From: Sialis fuliginosa
Lineage: Eukaryota > Arthropoda > Insecta > Megaloptera > Sialidae
Assembly: GCA_961205875.1 (NCBI GenBank)
Contig: OY540818.1
Coordinates: 852,001 to 916,000 of the forward strand
Reading direction: 5' to 3'
Length of the DNA stretch: 64,000 nt
Both the position numbers and the translations under genes were made by a program. The notes beneath the pieces were generated by a model. The model was not told where the DNA came from. It saw only the letters and a program-made list of their open reading frames with translations, and ran no database searches. Shown here one piece after another: positions 40,815 through 54,764 of the stretch (position 1 is its first letter; each line of letters opens with the position of its first letter).

Positions 40815-42420
40815 TACAGCGCATACTTTGAGACATGCCTTTTTTACTGCATACGTTCATTATATCAGGTAGTACGAATTAAGATCAAATAGAATTTTTT
40901 GATATATGGCCATATATCAAGAGATATATTACTTTTACGAATGTACCGCATACTTTGAGACTCAGAGACTCAAGGCATTGAATGGAGACAGTCCCCGTTC
41001 TATTTCTATATCTATATAATGTATCTAATATATATATTCATGTATCGTGCGCACAGTTTGAAGACATTTTTTTATTATACGTATATCGGGCGTATAGTTT
41101 GAAGTCTTTTTTTTATTATATGTATATCGTGAGCATAGTTTGAAGTCTTTTTTTACTAAACGTATATCGTGTGCATAGTTTTAGGTCTATTTATTATACG
41201 TATATCGTGTGCATAGTTTGAGGTCTTTTTTATTATATGTATATCGTGTACATAGTTTGAAGTCTATATATTATAATTTTTGGCGGCAGTTTTAAAATCG
41301 ACTATTTTTATAAAAAAACAAAATTTATGTTTAAAATTAAATAAATATTCTAAAGCGATTTTAAATCAAAGTTCAATAAAAAAACGAAAAGAATGAGCTC
41401 TATAAAATGTATAATATGGAACATTTCGAAACATAATTAAATTAATTGTGTATAGTTTTTGGTATATTATTATTTGTTTAAAATTAAATAAATATTCGGT
41501 TCTAAAACCGATTTTAAATGAAAGTTCAATAAAAAACAAAAAGAATGAGCTCTATAAAATGCATAATAAGGAACATTTCAAAACATAATTAAATTAATTG
41601 TGTATAGTTTTTGGTATTTTTATTATACATATTATTATATCGTGTACATAGTTTGAAGTCTATTTATTGTATATCGTACGCATAGTTTGAGGTCTTTTTA
41701 ATATACGTATATCGTGCGCATAGTTTGAGGTCTTTTTATTATACGTATATCGTGTGCATAGTTTGAGGTCTTTTTATTATACGTACATCGTGCGCATAGT
41801 TTGAGGTCTTTTTATTATACGTATATCGTGTACATAGTTTGAAGTCTATTTATTGTATATCGTACGCATAGTTTGAGGTCTTTTTAATATACGTATATCG
41901 TGCGCATAGTTTGAGGTCTTTTTAATATACGTATATCGTGCGCATAGTTTGAGGTCTTTTTATTATACGTATATCGTGTACATAGTTTGAAGTCTATTTA
42001 TTGTATATCGTACGCATAGTTTGAGGTCTTTTTAATATACGTATATCGTGCGCATAGTTTGAGGTCTTTTTATTATATGTATATCGTGCGCATAGTTTGA
42101 GGTCTTTTTATTATACGTATATCGTGCGCATAGTTTGAGGTCTTTTTATTATACGTATATCGTGTACATAGTTTGAAGTCTATTTATTGTATATCGTACG
42201 CATAGTTTGAGGTCTTTTTAATATACGTATATCGTGCGTATAGTTTGAGGTCTTTTTATTATACGTATATCGTGCGCATAGTTTGAGGTCTTTTTATTAT
42301 ACGTATATCGTGCGCATAGTTTGAGGTCTTTTTTATTATACGGATATCGTGCGCATAGTTTGAGGTCAATTTATTATATATCGTACGCATAGTTTGAGGT
42401 CTATTTATTATAATTTTTGG
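40815..42420. repeat. ~38-bp minisatellite, gcatagtttgaggtc type
   Basis: The unit is about 38 bp: tatatcgtgcgcatagtttg followed by aggtctttttattatacg. Diverged units start at 40815 (gcgcatactttgagacat); regular arrays run 41040-41280 and 41632-42410. Groups of three to five units recur with a 31-bp short unit (tattgtatatcgtacgcata), showing higher-order repeats. The arrays are separated by two ~140-bp copies of a different repeat (41320-41620, attctaaagcgattttaaat type), with a third at 42460-42580. Confidence 0.93.
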
Positions 42421-42769
42421 CGGCAGTTTTAAAATTGACTGTTTTTATAAAGAAAACAAAATTTGTTTAAAATTAAATAAATATTCGGCTCTAAAACCGA
42501 TTTTAAATGAAATTTCAATAAAAAACTAAAAGAATGAGCCCTATAAAATGCATAATAAGGAACATTTCGAAACATAATTTTTCTATCAAAATATATGTGT
42601 AATGTTGCTCGATTTCAAAACTTTAAAAAAATGTTATTCGGTCGAAAAGAATGAGGGAGGAGAGTTAAAATTTGGGAAACATGTTTTTGATATGTGGTTT
42701 AAAAAATAGGTAGCAGAATCGGTGACATATGTGCACACTATTTTTTTTTTTAAGTACTGGATTAGCTCA

Positions 42770-43130
42770 TATACAGGGTGATTAAGCACTACTGTCGTGC
42801 CAAACTTGAACAGTAAATTAAGAAAAATATTTTAAGCAAAAAACTTTATATGAACATGTGTCCGGACATTTTTTGTGAAAGAGCTACAGCCCTCCAAAGA
42901 TTTTACTTAAAATTCGTTTTTATTTAATATCTGGAGAATCCATTGTGCTAAAGTTATGAAATTTGATACAGGGTTTAGTATTAATAAGTGTTATTGATTT
43001 CAAGTATTAAATAATTATGATTTAGACCAGAAGTGTATGACGCCAGTGGGCCCATCGATTTTTATCTATTATTTTTTTGTTCTCTATTTTTTTCCTGAGT
43101 TAGACATTTGCACGGCAAAAAAATACAAAA
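42770..43130. repeat. Dispersed repeat related to the foldback core
   Basis: Starts tacagggtgattaagcacta. Near 43040 it has ccagtgggcccatcgatttt, matching the reverse complement of 7110-7140 inside the foldback core. No reading frame. Confidence 0.6.
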
Positions 43131-46080
43131 ACATATACTTTGCTTATTTATCATATGATAAACTGTTTTTCAAGAAATATCAATGCAAAAGTAAAAAATA
43201 TGTTATTTAAACTTCGCGCGCTGTAATTATTGCCAATCAGTGTTCAACAAACACATTTTTTAACATCAAAGTGAGACAAAAAGACTACTGTTCTTCTTTC
43301 TTTTGGTAGTTGACGTTTATATTTGATTGAATTAAAGAATACATTATATTAGGCCGTAATATTGTATTTTATATATTCGATTAGTGTTTTAAATGTTAGA
43401 AGTGTAAATAACATAAAAAGTTTTTATGTGTTTTGTATTTATAATACAAAAAAAGTGTCTTGTGATTTTAATGGCTTCTAGTGTTGTTTTTTGTGATGAT
43501 ATATAGGTTATTTTATTTTATTCAATCTTAGCGAGAAGTGACAAGCTTTTTGTAAATAATTTAGTTCAGTTATGTAGGCATATTAAAATGTTATCTATTA
43601 TTTAATATACAAGCTGTTTTTTTAATTTCTAAAAAAATACAGTTGCCGACGGCCGACGGACATAAATTACAATAATTCTCATCCTAATATTTTTTGCATT
43701 ATTAATAAGTACCTATAACAAACTTTTTAAATGTTAGATTTCAAAGTGTGAAAATATGAGATACGATGTGTTTTTTTGTTATGTAAATAAAAATAAATAA
43801 AAAATTATGAATTAATTTTTTTTGACTTTTTACTTTTTTTCAGAGTGAATTAGGTATTTTATTTTAACAATTTTATTCAGGATTTCTTGAATTATTCTTC
43901 GAGTAATTGCATTACAAAATAATTGTTAATTTTTAACATATTTTATATAAACTTTTTTTTAATTTACTTTTACTAAAAAAACATACTTTAATATATGAAA
44001 TTACCGTTATTAAGTTATTAAAATTTGTCAGCAATTTTGTACGACGTTTTTAATAATAATAGAACATCATATTGCATTGTCTTAAAATCTCTTATAAAAT
44101 CATTATTTGCCTGTTTATAATATATCTAATAGTAATATGTACTCGTATGTAACAAACTGTTTATTAATAGGTCAAACTTTAAGTTTTATAATAGACAGAA
44201 ATTAGAAAACAAACGATATTTTTCATAAAATATCGTTTGATAAATTATTGAGAAGACTTAGGTATTTATATCTACTCATAATAAAGTTATTCTAGATCTA
44301 TTTCAAGTTTAAGGTATTACCATCGCGACAGTCGCAGCAAAAAGTTTATTATGCTTTTATACAGTACAATCAGTATTGGAATCATTATTTATAAGCCCAA
44401 AACTTTTTGCTGTTTATGTACCATTTCTAGCCAATACCGAACGAGTATTATCCACTATGCATATAGAGCGTCGTACTCGAAATGTTACATTGTTTGTTAA
44501 AATATAAAGTATTTTCGTATGCCGTTCTATATAGATTAATACTAATGCGGACCACTTAAGTAGTCAAGATTTCTTCGCGACGTTCTGTTCAGTATTTGTT
44601 TGGATGACCACATTCAGGAACTCAGTGGTGGCGTTCGAAAAAAAATAATTAAAAAAAAATAATTTATACACAAGCTGATTGTAAAAATAACAATACGATT
44701 TTTATGAAATAATTATTGTTATTTATTTTTTTTATAAATAAATTTAATGCAGAAAATAATTTTTTAGGCACAATCTTAGGTATAAAGTATGTTTAACAAG
44801 TCTTACAAAGATAATATTATATTTCTATCATATATAAATTATATAAATAACAGTCATAAGAACAAACTAATCACATTTTTTTTAAATTATTCTTGCATAG
44901 ATTAAACGAAAGTAATAAAATAATTATCAAATTTAACTACTATAAATTGAAAAAGTTATCAATAAAATATATATCTAAAGAATACAATAATAATAATTAT
45001 GCAGTAAATCAACATAAAATCTAATCACTAATTGTTTTTGAAAAACATAACTATGTTGTTGATAATTTTAGATCGGTTAGTTAATCGAGGTTTACCGTTT
45101 ACTTTTTCTGACAAAAATGACTTAATTCGGCTTAACCTTTTTCAATAAAAATTTCTCTTAAATTATTAGAAAACAGTTTAGCCAGAGCCATTTTTTAAGG
45201 TACCATCAGAGACCGTGTTTTTTATAATGCACTTTATCAGACATTTCAATAATATTTCTAAATGAATTTATGTACGCAAATTAATAGTGGCAATACAACT
45301 CATTAAAATACAATTCATTAAAATCTGACATTACTTTCTTTCATTGTCATAAAATAATTAAAAAAATCACGTGCTTTCGATAAACATATTGTATTGATGT
45401 GAACGACAATTAAAATTTAAATATGTCATTGTAATATATTCTATAAATGTATTTGTATTTGACTACGCCTATGGACTGATATCGTTCAGTCGATTTTGTT
45501 CCCGCCCATTCCGGTTTTTTTCTTTATATATTAATTAATATCTCGGAAACTGTGTTGTAACTATGAATTAAACTACTCTTAAAAAATTGCTTAGTTGCTA
45601 TTAAATGTTACTTTAGTTTTTTATAAAAATCGTAAGAAAAGTTTCTGAGATAAAATTATATATGTGGGTAAATATTTTGGTTTCTCGTATAGCGCAATGT
45701 ATAAAAGTCTCAAAAACTCAATTTTTAAAATTTAATATCTCCGGAACTATGTTGTTTATAAATTTCATTTTGCACCAATCGATGCAGATTTATTTGAAGA
45801 TTAATCTGTCAAAATTTAAAAAAAATCCTAAGAAAACCCATTTGGCGATGGTACTATCTTAAATGAAATATAAAACAAATAAAGAATTTAAAAAAGTAGA
45901 TACTTTTCAAAATTTTGAATTAATTTATATACCTATTATTAATATTAAATACAGCATGTAATAAAATAATATGGTTATTAAAGACTAAAAATACTATAAA
46001 GATTTGCTTATATACTAGCCGACGGGATTTATAAAAAAAAACATTAAAAAAAAGATTTTTTTAATTCAAAGTACATAATT
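43131..46080. other. No gene seen
   Basis: AT-rich. A direct duplication of about 190 bp (taatatctcggaaactgtgt at 45537 and taatatctccggaactatgt at 45741) is the only clear structure. The 66-codon frame at 45662-45862 lies in the second copy and has no family features. Confidence 0.6.
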
Positions 46081-46084
46081 ATTT

Positions 46085-48260
46085 ATTATTATTTATAAAC
46101 ACGCGACTAGTCACCATTATTCAAGAATCAACATTTCGTATAACAAAGGAAGACCTAAAAATTATGACTATCAAGATACCACATGTGCCCATAACCCACG
46201 CGCATTATTAAATTTTATTATGTTTAGAATATTTAATAATAATATAACATTTCTTATAACAGTGAAAGCCCCAAAACAATATATTTTATAATTAAGTTAG
46301 ATAGGTACTATGTAAATTTAAAACATTATTTATAAAGACGCTGCTTGTCACTATAACCCAAGAATCATCCTTACGTATACAAAAACAATTAACACAATAT
46401 TTAAATAATTAAATAATAAAAATTAATTATAGGCATAATAAAATAGGTATTGTAAATTATAAAATAGAAATTATTATCAAAGATCCGGCTTGTGACCATA
46501 ATCAAAGAATAAGCGTTTCTTCACATACACTATTATATAGAAACCTTGTTTATAATTTGATAAATTTAAATAAATGGTTTCTATATAGTAGGTATATGTG
46601 AATTTGTTATTTTAATAATATGGGCCTAAAATATCAGTCCGTGTCTGGATTTTTTAAAATAAAATTTAATAATCATCATCATATGTTTCTATGTTTTATT
46701 TATTGTAAATAATGAATTTTTCTCTGTTTCGTTACTTACCTATTCATTACAGAAAATCGTAAATATCTTCAACTCCTGTGCTAGATAGAGGGTTGTTTTT
46801 CCCCCCACGCCCCTTGAATACCAAAGTATATTTCCCGTCGGTTCGAATGAGACCACTTACAACCCTTCATCTGTGACAGGAAGCGAGTTGTGCATTTTTT
46901 AATCAATTTAATACACAGGGCTTAAATATCACTCAATACGCTTCTGTACATTTTTTTTAAATTGATTAAATTATAAACAAGGTTTCTATTTAGTAGGTAT
47001 ATATGTGTATTTGTTATTTTCACAATACCAGCCTAAAATATCACTTAATACGTGTCTGGACTTCTTTCTTCATTTTATTAAATTTAATAATAATACCTAT
47101 CATATGTTTTTATATTGTATTTATTGTAAATATAAATTTTTTTTTGGTTCGCTACTTACCTATTCATTACAGAAAATCGTAAATATCTCGACTCCTGTAC
47201 TAGATAGAGGGTTGTTTTGCCCCCCACATCCCTTGAATCCCGAAGTATTTTTCCCGCCAATTCGAATGAGACCAATTACAACCCTTCATCTGTGACAGGG
47301 GGCGAGTTGTGCATTTATTAATTAATTTAAAGCAAGGGCCTCAAATATCAGTAAATACGCTTCTGTACAATTTTTTTAAATTGATTTAATTATAAACAAA
47401 ATTTCTATATAGTATATGTGTATTTGTTATTTTAACAATACGGGTCTAAATCATCACTTAATACGTGTATGAACTTTAAAAAGTAAATTAATTCAACAAC
47501 CCCCCACCACGTTGTTATATTACTACGTTAAGGTAAGTTAATAAGTGTAATTGTAAGATTTTGCAGTTAACAATTAATCAATTGTTAGTCGTGAACACGT
47601 CAATAAATATTTTTAAATAAAGAAATATGTAAATAATAAATATTATTATCAAAGACCCAACTTGTGACAGTAATCCAAGAATCAGCCTTTTGTGTAACAG
47701 TAGAAGACTTAAAGCAATTTTCAAATACGTAATTAAATAATAAAAATAAATTATAGGCATAATAAAATAAATGATAAAATATAAATTATTATCAAAGACA
47801 CGGCTTGTGACCATAATCCAAGAATAAGCGTTTCTTATAACAGCGAAAGCCTAAACACGTCAATAAATATTTTTAAATAAAGAAATATGTCAGTAATAAT
47901 TAATATTATCAAAGACCCAGCTTGTGACAGTTATTCAAGAATCAGCCTTCCATGTAACAGCAGAAGACTCAAAGCAACATTCAAATACGTAATTAATTTA
48001 TAAAAATAAATTATACCTAGGAATAATAAAATAAATCATAAAATATAAATTATTATCAAAGACCCGGTTTGTGACAATAACCGAAGAATCAACATTTCGT
48101 AACAGCGAAAGACTCAAAACAATATTAAAATAATTATATAATAGAAATTATTATCAAATAAATTATATTATTATTATTATTATTTTAGAATAAATAATTA
48201 TTTATATAATTTAAATTATGTTAAAAGACACGCCCTTTACCCATAATCCACGAATCAATA
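46085..48260. repeat. Diverged ~140-bp tandem array, split by 410-bp repeats
   Basis: The box atcaaagacccggcttgtgac, with variants, followed by ataatccaagaatca recurs near 46100, 46340, 46480, 47650, 47785, 47905, 48060 and 48230. The array is interrupted at about 46520-47575 by a pair of inverted 410-bp repeats. Units differ by many changes, so the array is old. Confidence 0.82.
46530..47480. repeat. Two ~410-bp repeats, inverted orientation
   Basis: Landmarks of the family (acaaggtttctat, gaaaatcgtaaatatct, gagggttgtttt, tcatctgtgacagg) occur twice, near 46750-46880 and 47170-47300. They are more diverged than the units in palindrome D. Confidence 0.88.
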
Positions 48261-48415
48261 ACATAAAAATTGAAATATCGCGCATATACAATATAGGTAC
48301 ATCGATTGTCTAACATGAAATCATGAAACCAGTTTGTAAATGCAAAAAAAAACAAATGCACGAAAAATTGATCACAGTATCGCCACCTATCCGTATCATT
48401 TGAAATTACAATCGT

Positions 48416-48566
48416 CCTCAAAATATACCCTCAATAATGGATTTCGGAAAGTCCTCAAACTATGCCTTCAACATGTGATTACTTTGAGGACCGACCTCAA
48501 AGTATGCAAATGTCTCCAAAGTAGTCGCTGGATCGAAATCTCGACCTCGAAAGATGCGGTGTACAT

Positions 48567-48617
<51 letters not shown>
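48416..48617. repeat. Inverted relative of the 38-bp family with (AT)n
   Basis: Boxes cctcaaactatgcc, gacctcaaagtatgca and cgaaagatgcggtgtacata are reverse complements of gcatagtttgagg and of tatgtacagcgcatactttg at 40810. An (AT)n run at 48568-48617 follows, as in the other copy. The 97-codon frame at 48340-48633 runs through the AT tract and is not a gene. Confidence 0.8.
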
Positions 48618-48621
<4 letters not shown>

Positions 48622-49192
48622 ATTAAATTATAGTTTGTTTTATCCATAGCTCACTCTTAAGGATGTAACATTCTGATTATGACGATGAGTGTTAAAAATA
48701 AAATATATAAAATCTGTCTTGGAGAATAATATTCATATGCATTTCTGTATTTTTTCTAAAAATAAGTACATACCTACATCTATTTAATTGATGCAGAAAT
48801 AATAATACAATTAATTTTTTTCTGTATTTCTTCAAAATCTAAAATATTTATGTAGTTTCTATTAAAATCTCGACTTTTATATTCACAGTGTATTTTTTCC
48901 CCAATAACATTGAGCAAATTTTATTATAAAAATATTAAACTGAAATTTTTATAATTTTTATTAAGGGACGTATTTGTTAAATCGGTATCGTACAGAGTGT
49001 GTAGTATTACAGTGCTTATGAAAATATGTAATATCCGAGAATTGCAGTTGGATTCATACGTTTTAACATCCCCACCACTTTTATGAAATTTTCTAGTATA
49101 AATATCGTGTAGGATTTAATATAATTTTAATTTATCTGTTTCAGTCGTTTGACAAGAATTGGTTTTTTAATAATACTATTAGTAATAATAAA

Positions 49193-49468
49193 ATGGATTT
49201 ATTGAACAAGGCTGGTTCATTGAAGAATAAACAGTTGAAGAAAATAAGTGAATTGACACCTGGTGAAAAGCATCTTGTTGTGAAAATTAAGGCACTTTCA
49301 ACCCAGTTTGGGAGACGCATTTTGTCAGAATTACAAGAATTCTCAGCACGATTTTCGAGTCTTACTGACCAGGAAATAATTAAGATCAATAATACACCCA
49401 AATTGTACATGATATACAATGGGGGAAACGAAGACATGAGATCGTCTGAGATTATTTTTTCAAAATAA
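49193..49468 (+). CDS. 91-aa protein of unknown function
   Basis: ATG at 49193, stop at 49466-49468. The N terminus is lysine-rich (LLNKAGSLKNKQLKKISEL). The middle is KHLVVKIKALSTQFGRRILS and the end is LTDQEIIKINNTPKLYMIYN followed by GG. The alternation of a Tx-FG-(K/R) beta-like block and a LYMIY-G block is reminiscent, to me, of small lineage-expanded insect proteins that may have an OB-like fold. This is recollection of pattern, not proof. A TATAAATA lies at about 49097 and ctgtttcag at 49134-49142, so the start could sit in a second exon or be preceded by a short leader. aataaa overlaps the stop (49464). Pieces like its upstream region recur at 53.9-54.3 kb. Confidence 0.6.
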   Translation: MDLLNKAGSLKNKQLKKISELTPGEKHLVVKIKALSTQFGRRILSELQEFSARFSSLTDQEIIKINNTPKLYMIYNGGNEDMRSSEIIFSK

Positions 49469-49769
49469 AGTTAGAAACAATTCCTATATTATTCTAAGAT
49501 GTGTTGTTTGTGTGTGAAAATATTTTACAGATGTTGTCTAGAACAACATGAATATTTAATATATTTATATATATAAAATTGTGTTATCTTATATTCTATA
49601 CTTATTGAATTATTCATATATCAATGTTCTCTATTTATGTGTATATATATATTTTACGAATCTTTATATTTCAATCATGTATTTAATTGTTTTAAATATT
49701 TTGTGTTTTATATAAAAATAAATTACTATATTATATTCTCAGACTTTTTGTACAAATCACCTATTTACA

Positions 49770-50205
49770 TATTTTCAGAATAATTTAAGAAGTACTAATA
49801 CAACTCTAAATATTATAAATATTTAACAATAGGAATCAGTAACAATACATCAACAATTAAATATTTATTATCAATAAATAGAACATGATGTCACATTCTA
49901 TTGCAATAATTTCATATTTTTCCTGTATAATTAAATAGTGGTCCATGTATTTGAAAATTAAAAATTTTATATTCTTAGTTATAAGTTATCACAGTGATTC
50001 ATCTATTCTCAGATTGTATATATACATATATAAATAACCTATTTTTTTATATTTTCAGAATTATTTAATAAGTAGATACTAATACAACCCAAAATCGTGT
50101 AAAGCTATAACAAAGAGACAATCACAGCAATAAAACATTATTAAAACAATAACTAACTCATTTAATGAATTAATTATTTCTATAAATAGAACATGACGTA
50201 ATATT
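49770..50205. repeat. Direct duplication of about 285 bp
   Basis: tattttcagaataatttaag...ctaatacaactc near 49775 recurs as tattttcagaattatttaat...ctaatacaaccc near 50053. Both end in tctataaatagaacatgacg or its variant. No gene. Confidence 0.7.
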
Positions 50206-51410
50206 TTATTTTTAGAATATGACGTCACCATTTTTTATTTATTTATTTTTTACTCATACCACAACCTTGAAATTACCCCCACCACATTCGATCTAATTCC
50301 CACACCACAAACTTTGACATATTCTCCGTGCTATACCAACTTCCCCTCTTGGAGTTAAGTAGCCATCTAAATTATGTGCTGTAATGTTATTGTTATGTTT
50401 TTATTAATCTTTTTGATACATCATTTTATCAATCAAATTATTATATTCAATTATCCTATATTTTATATCTTCATAGCTTACTATCCTATATATTAATAAA
50501 TAGTATAGATATGTAAGATGTTCGTTTTTTACAAAAAATGTAATTTAATTTTAATTGTTAATATTCAAAAAAAATTATTTTATTTTTTTAACTTTATTTT
50601 AAATTTAATATGTGATCAGCAGATGTTTTCTATATATTGCATCTTCCCGTGTTTCAAAAACATAAGACCTTGGTTCTTTACATTTTTCTACTACACGAAT
50701 GCTAACCAAGGATATTTAGGTTCCGTTATACTATACGAAAGTTGTAGAGAATTGAAAGTTATATACTTTAAGATACAAAATATAGGGGTGTTACATTTTA
50801 AAAATTGCGTTTTGTAACTTTTATTTTTGAAAGTTTGTAGTTTTTTAACGGACACCATATATAAAATAATTAAATCCTGCAAAAAAAAATAAAATGAAAT
50901 AAAATTAAGTGGTGTATGGTTTAAGTAGCTGCCTTACCAAAGCGCAATAATAAATTTACAAAATTAAACCCAAATAATTTTTCAAAATAATGTCTAAGAA
51001 CATCGATTGTTGTATGCTGGAATTTTAATAGGAAATTTAATTTAAGATTTGTTGTTAATTACGAAAATTACAAAACTGTGTGAGACAAATAAAACAGTTG
51101 TATAGAGGTTATAATAAATTTTATTACTTATCTGTTATAGTTGTTGTGATAATACAGAGATTTTTGTTTATAGTACAGGCAAATTAGACATAAAATCGAC
51201 CTGAAAAGAATATAATTCTTAGATCTATTTTTTTTGTTTTAAATCACATTGTTATATTTATACTTTAAGAATCCAATGAGTTTTAAGGCTGTTGCGTATG
51301 TGAATATTGGAGGGGGGAAGGTTGCGCGCGGATAGCTTTTATATTGTTGATGATTTTCTTTAATAACACATTAAAGACTGTCTTAATTTTAAATATTATA
51401 CACCTAATAT
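50206..51410. other. No gene seen
   Basis: AT-rich. Frames of 99 and 63 codons at 50518-50882 oppose each other across the same bases and are low-complexity. Confidence 0.55.
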
Positions 51411-51417
51411 ATATTTT

Positions 51418-52640
51418 AGGGTTCCGTAGAAAACTAGGAACCCTTCTAGTTTCGCTCTGTCCGCCCGTCCGTCCGTCCGTACGTTTATATAAATTTTATA
51501 CCGATTTAGATAAAATTTGATATAAGAACGTAGTTTGATAACTGAAAAACAAAAATGATGAAATTTTGAAAAAAAAATTATTTGACCCCCTTCCAAAAGA
51601 CTGAAAAATAAATTCATTTTTTTTTCACTTACACCATCAAGTGGGGTGTCCTTAGATAGGTCTTCTAAAATGCAACAAAAAATGTCAAATTACCTTTTGA
51701 TTTTAACCCTTCAGTCACGATATATTTGCTTTTCAATGTCATTGTTAGAGCGTCTCCACCCATCTAATTTCTAAACTCTTGATTCAAAAAATCTTAATAA
51801 AATCTAGAATGTAGCTTTTAATTAGTACTTTCACTGAAAATTATAACGAACACTGTCAAAACATTCTTTGGACCCCCCTCCCATAGACTGAAAAGCGTAC
51901 TTACATTATTTTCGTACATTTGATCGAACATGTCCATTTTACCCCACTTTTCCCTCCATAATTCTAATAATTTTACATAATGACAACATTATTTTACAAA
52001 ATATACTCATTAACATAAAGGTAACCTATAAAATAATCCGTTAAATCTTTATTTATAAAAACTTAAATATTCACGATTTTTTTTCATGGAGTTAGTCGTT
52101 TTGTCTTTTGAGTTATATCATTTTGTATATAAAAAACTATTTAAAGATACCATCTGCTACAATTTTTATAAAAAAGTTTTTGTTTGAAAACCCTTAGTTT
52201 TTGAATAATATTAACAAATATACTGAGATACACAATTTATAAAGCTCAAAAACTAATAATAATAAATGAATAATTCAGATAACCTCTGATTGTTATAACC
52301 AAAATAATTTTTTATGGGTGCAACAGTATTACCTAAACATGTCCCCATATAAACAAAAATAAATATAACCCACTAGAAAGAGCTAACAATTTTTTAAAGC
52401 ACTGGCAAACGCGGCCGTTCAAAGTTGTTTATGGAGGGGTTCTCCTCCTTCATAATTAAAAAAAATAGAATGGTTACATTCTATGAGACATATATTATCC
52501 GATTTTCATAAAATTTGTTTGTAGAACACGATAAGCCGGTAAATGATCAAAATTCATCGCTTATTTGACGCGCCCTACTTTAAATCAAAATACCGGCTAA
52601 AGTTCCCCAGTCCCGACTAGGGACTCTTCGGTTTCTTAAA
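51418..52640. repeat. Dispersed repeat with gggttccgtag head
   Basis: Begins agggttccgtagaaaactag followed by gaacccttctag, a small hairpin, and a tccg(c/t)ccg tract (51457-51482). It ends near tcccgactagggactcttcg (52610-52630). Repeats with this head and a tccgtccgtccg tract are common in insect genomes. Internal boxes gacccccctcccatagactg and tttgaccccc repeat. No reading frame. Confidence 0.55.
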
Positions 52641-54764
52641 GATAAAGTATTTCTGAAGCCATTTCAGGAGGTATTTCTAATATTTCCATTTTTTCCTTAA
52701 TAAAACCTAATTTTAATGCACACGTGTCAATTTTATGTAAATAAATATTTACCGTTACAAAATAATTAATTTTACCTTACTATTTATTTTTTTTGTCATT
52801 TTATAACCCCCAGTCCTCTTCCCAACATTAATTTTGACCTCATTAATTACTTAATGTTCGTTATAAACTATTTAGTACAGGGACATTCATTATTTTCATA
52901 CATTTGATCTAACATATCCTTTTTACCCCACTTTCCCCTAAACGCAACAACTTCTGACCTCGGGACTCATTGAATTCTTTAATAAGAAATACTATTGGAT
53001 ACATTTCCGAAATAAAATTTGATCTAATAATTAAGTTTTAGTTAAATGCAAATTTGCCTGTACTATTATTAAATTCTATTTTTTTATACATAATTATTTT
53101 TTTATTCAATTTTATAAAACAGTTATAAGAACGGTGCTTAAAAATAAATATTGCTCTGTGTATTAATTAAGTGTAATGAAAGTATTGGAAATTATGTAGT
53201 GTCTTAGACGACTTAGAGCATAATAATTTAACAAACTTTCTGATAAATTAGATTCTGGTAAGATACTGACACCAGTCTTAGACAATACCCCAGTGTTAGA
53301 CTCTTGTTTAATTAAATGTAATAAATTAAAAATATATTTGTAGATATTTGATTAGTGTTATTACTGAATCATAATATTTATAGACACATAACTGTAAAAC
53401 AGCTTAATTTGATGACAATCGACAATGTGTGTCAAAATGGTGAACATTTCAACTAATTATTAGTGTAATTTATTTATTAATTATATTATCACATAATCTG
53501 CTTTATATTGTTTCTAATTTTACGGTTCTTTATTTTATAACTTTTGTGTCGTAGTACATATCATTTTTTAATCATTAGTAAGTGTCCATCACTGCGTGCT
53601 CATTACTAGTTTTACTTTATTCATTACTGGAAAGAAAACATAAACAAAATAATAGGCTATAATTAAAAAACTATATTTGCGGACTTTGGTGATTAAATTG
53701 ATTTAATAAAGAATGTACTTGCTTTAAATATTAGTAACATGAGTTCATGAGAATAACAAGAAACAGTATACCCTGCTCTTAAAGCGACCAACACTGGTGT
53801 CAGTAATGTTTATACGTTGCAGATATATTAATATTTAATGTAGTTTTTTTTTAAATAATACGGAGATTTGTGTTTATTAAATTCTATTTTAATGCAAAAT
53901 AATAATATTACAATTCAAAATTTTACTTAATGTTTTGGAAGTATATAATATTTATGTAGTTTCTTTTAAAATCTTCCATTATATATCAATAATATATAAA
54001 TATTTTTTCCTGCGTACCCATAATATTACCGAAAGTTCATATCTCGAATCCGAATGTCTAAATAGTCTAAAACAATGAACATAGTATGACTGACTAATAG
54101 TGTGTTTATTAGTTATAGAGATATTAAATTTTAATGTAATGCAGAAATAATAATTTAATACAATTAAACTTTTACTTTATATCCTCAAGATCTATAATAT
54201 TTATGTAGTTTTCTTTAAAATTTCCTTATATATTTTCACAGTGTATAAATAGTTTTTTCTGTGTATACTAATATTACTGAAATTTCATAGTGCTTCCAAA
54301 TGTTAAAAATAATGCAGATATGGCTAACGAAGTTAAGAAAAACCACGTACAGTTAATGTAAAATAATTTTAATTGTAAAATAGATTACACTTTTATTATA
54401 TTTTATTTATGTGACTGAAATTTTAATTTTGTAGACATAATTCTATGCAACGTAATCTGAAATTCGAAACATCTTGATAATACTGCTAACTGTTCGTGCG
54501 ACTATATTTTTTTCTACTGGGTAGAGAGCTGACATTATTGCTCTGATTTATTATTTTTATTTTTTCCTTTGTTTAATTATTGTATGTATTAATATAGATA
54601 TAATATATATTTTAATATCTTTCTCAATCATTGTTATTGTTTAATTAAGAATTATAGAAATACATTTTTAAGCTTTAAATAAGTAACTCATTTCAACTCT
54701 AAATATTTTTTATTCCACAATTCAAATACATGGGTATGTATGTACAATAAAATAAAATATAATA
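52641..54764. other. Intergenic, with two copies of a ~250-bp repeat
   Basis: 53870-54060 and 54120-54310 share atgcagaaataataat, then ataatatttatgtagttt, then cacagtgtataaa and ataatattac(c/t)gaaa in order. The same order occurs at 48790-48990, upstream of the 91-aa frame. No coding frame. Confidence 0.65.

Noticed and set aside
44331-44416. Hairpin agcaaaaagttt/aaactttttgct as a microRNA precursor
   Set aside because: The 12-bp stem is low-complexity and the rest of the arms do not pair well; no support without small-RNA data.
47005-47295. 96-codon frame
   Set aside because: Lies wholly within 410-bp repeat copies and is not kept in the other copies.
48340-48633. 97-codon frame ending in IYIYIY
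   Set aside because: Runs through an (AT)n microsatellite; no family features.
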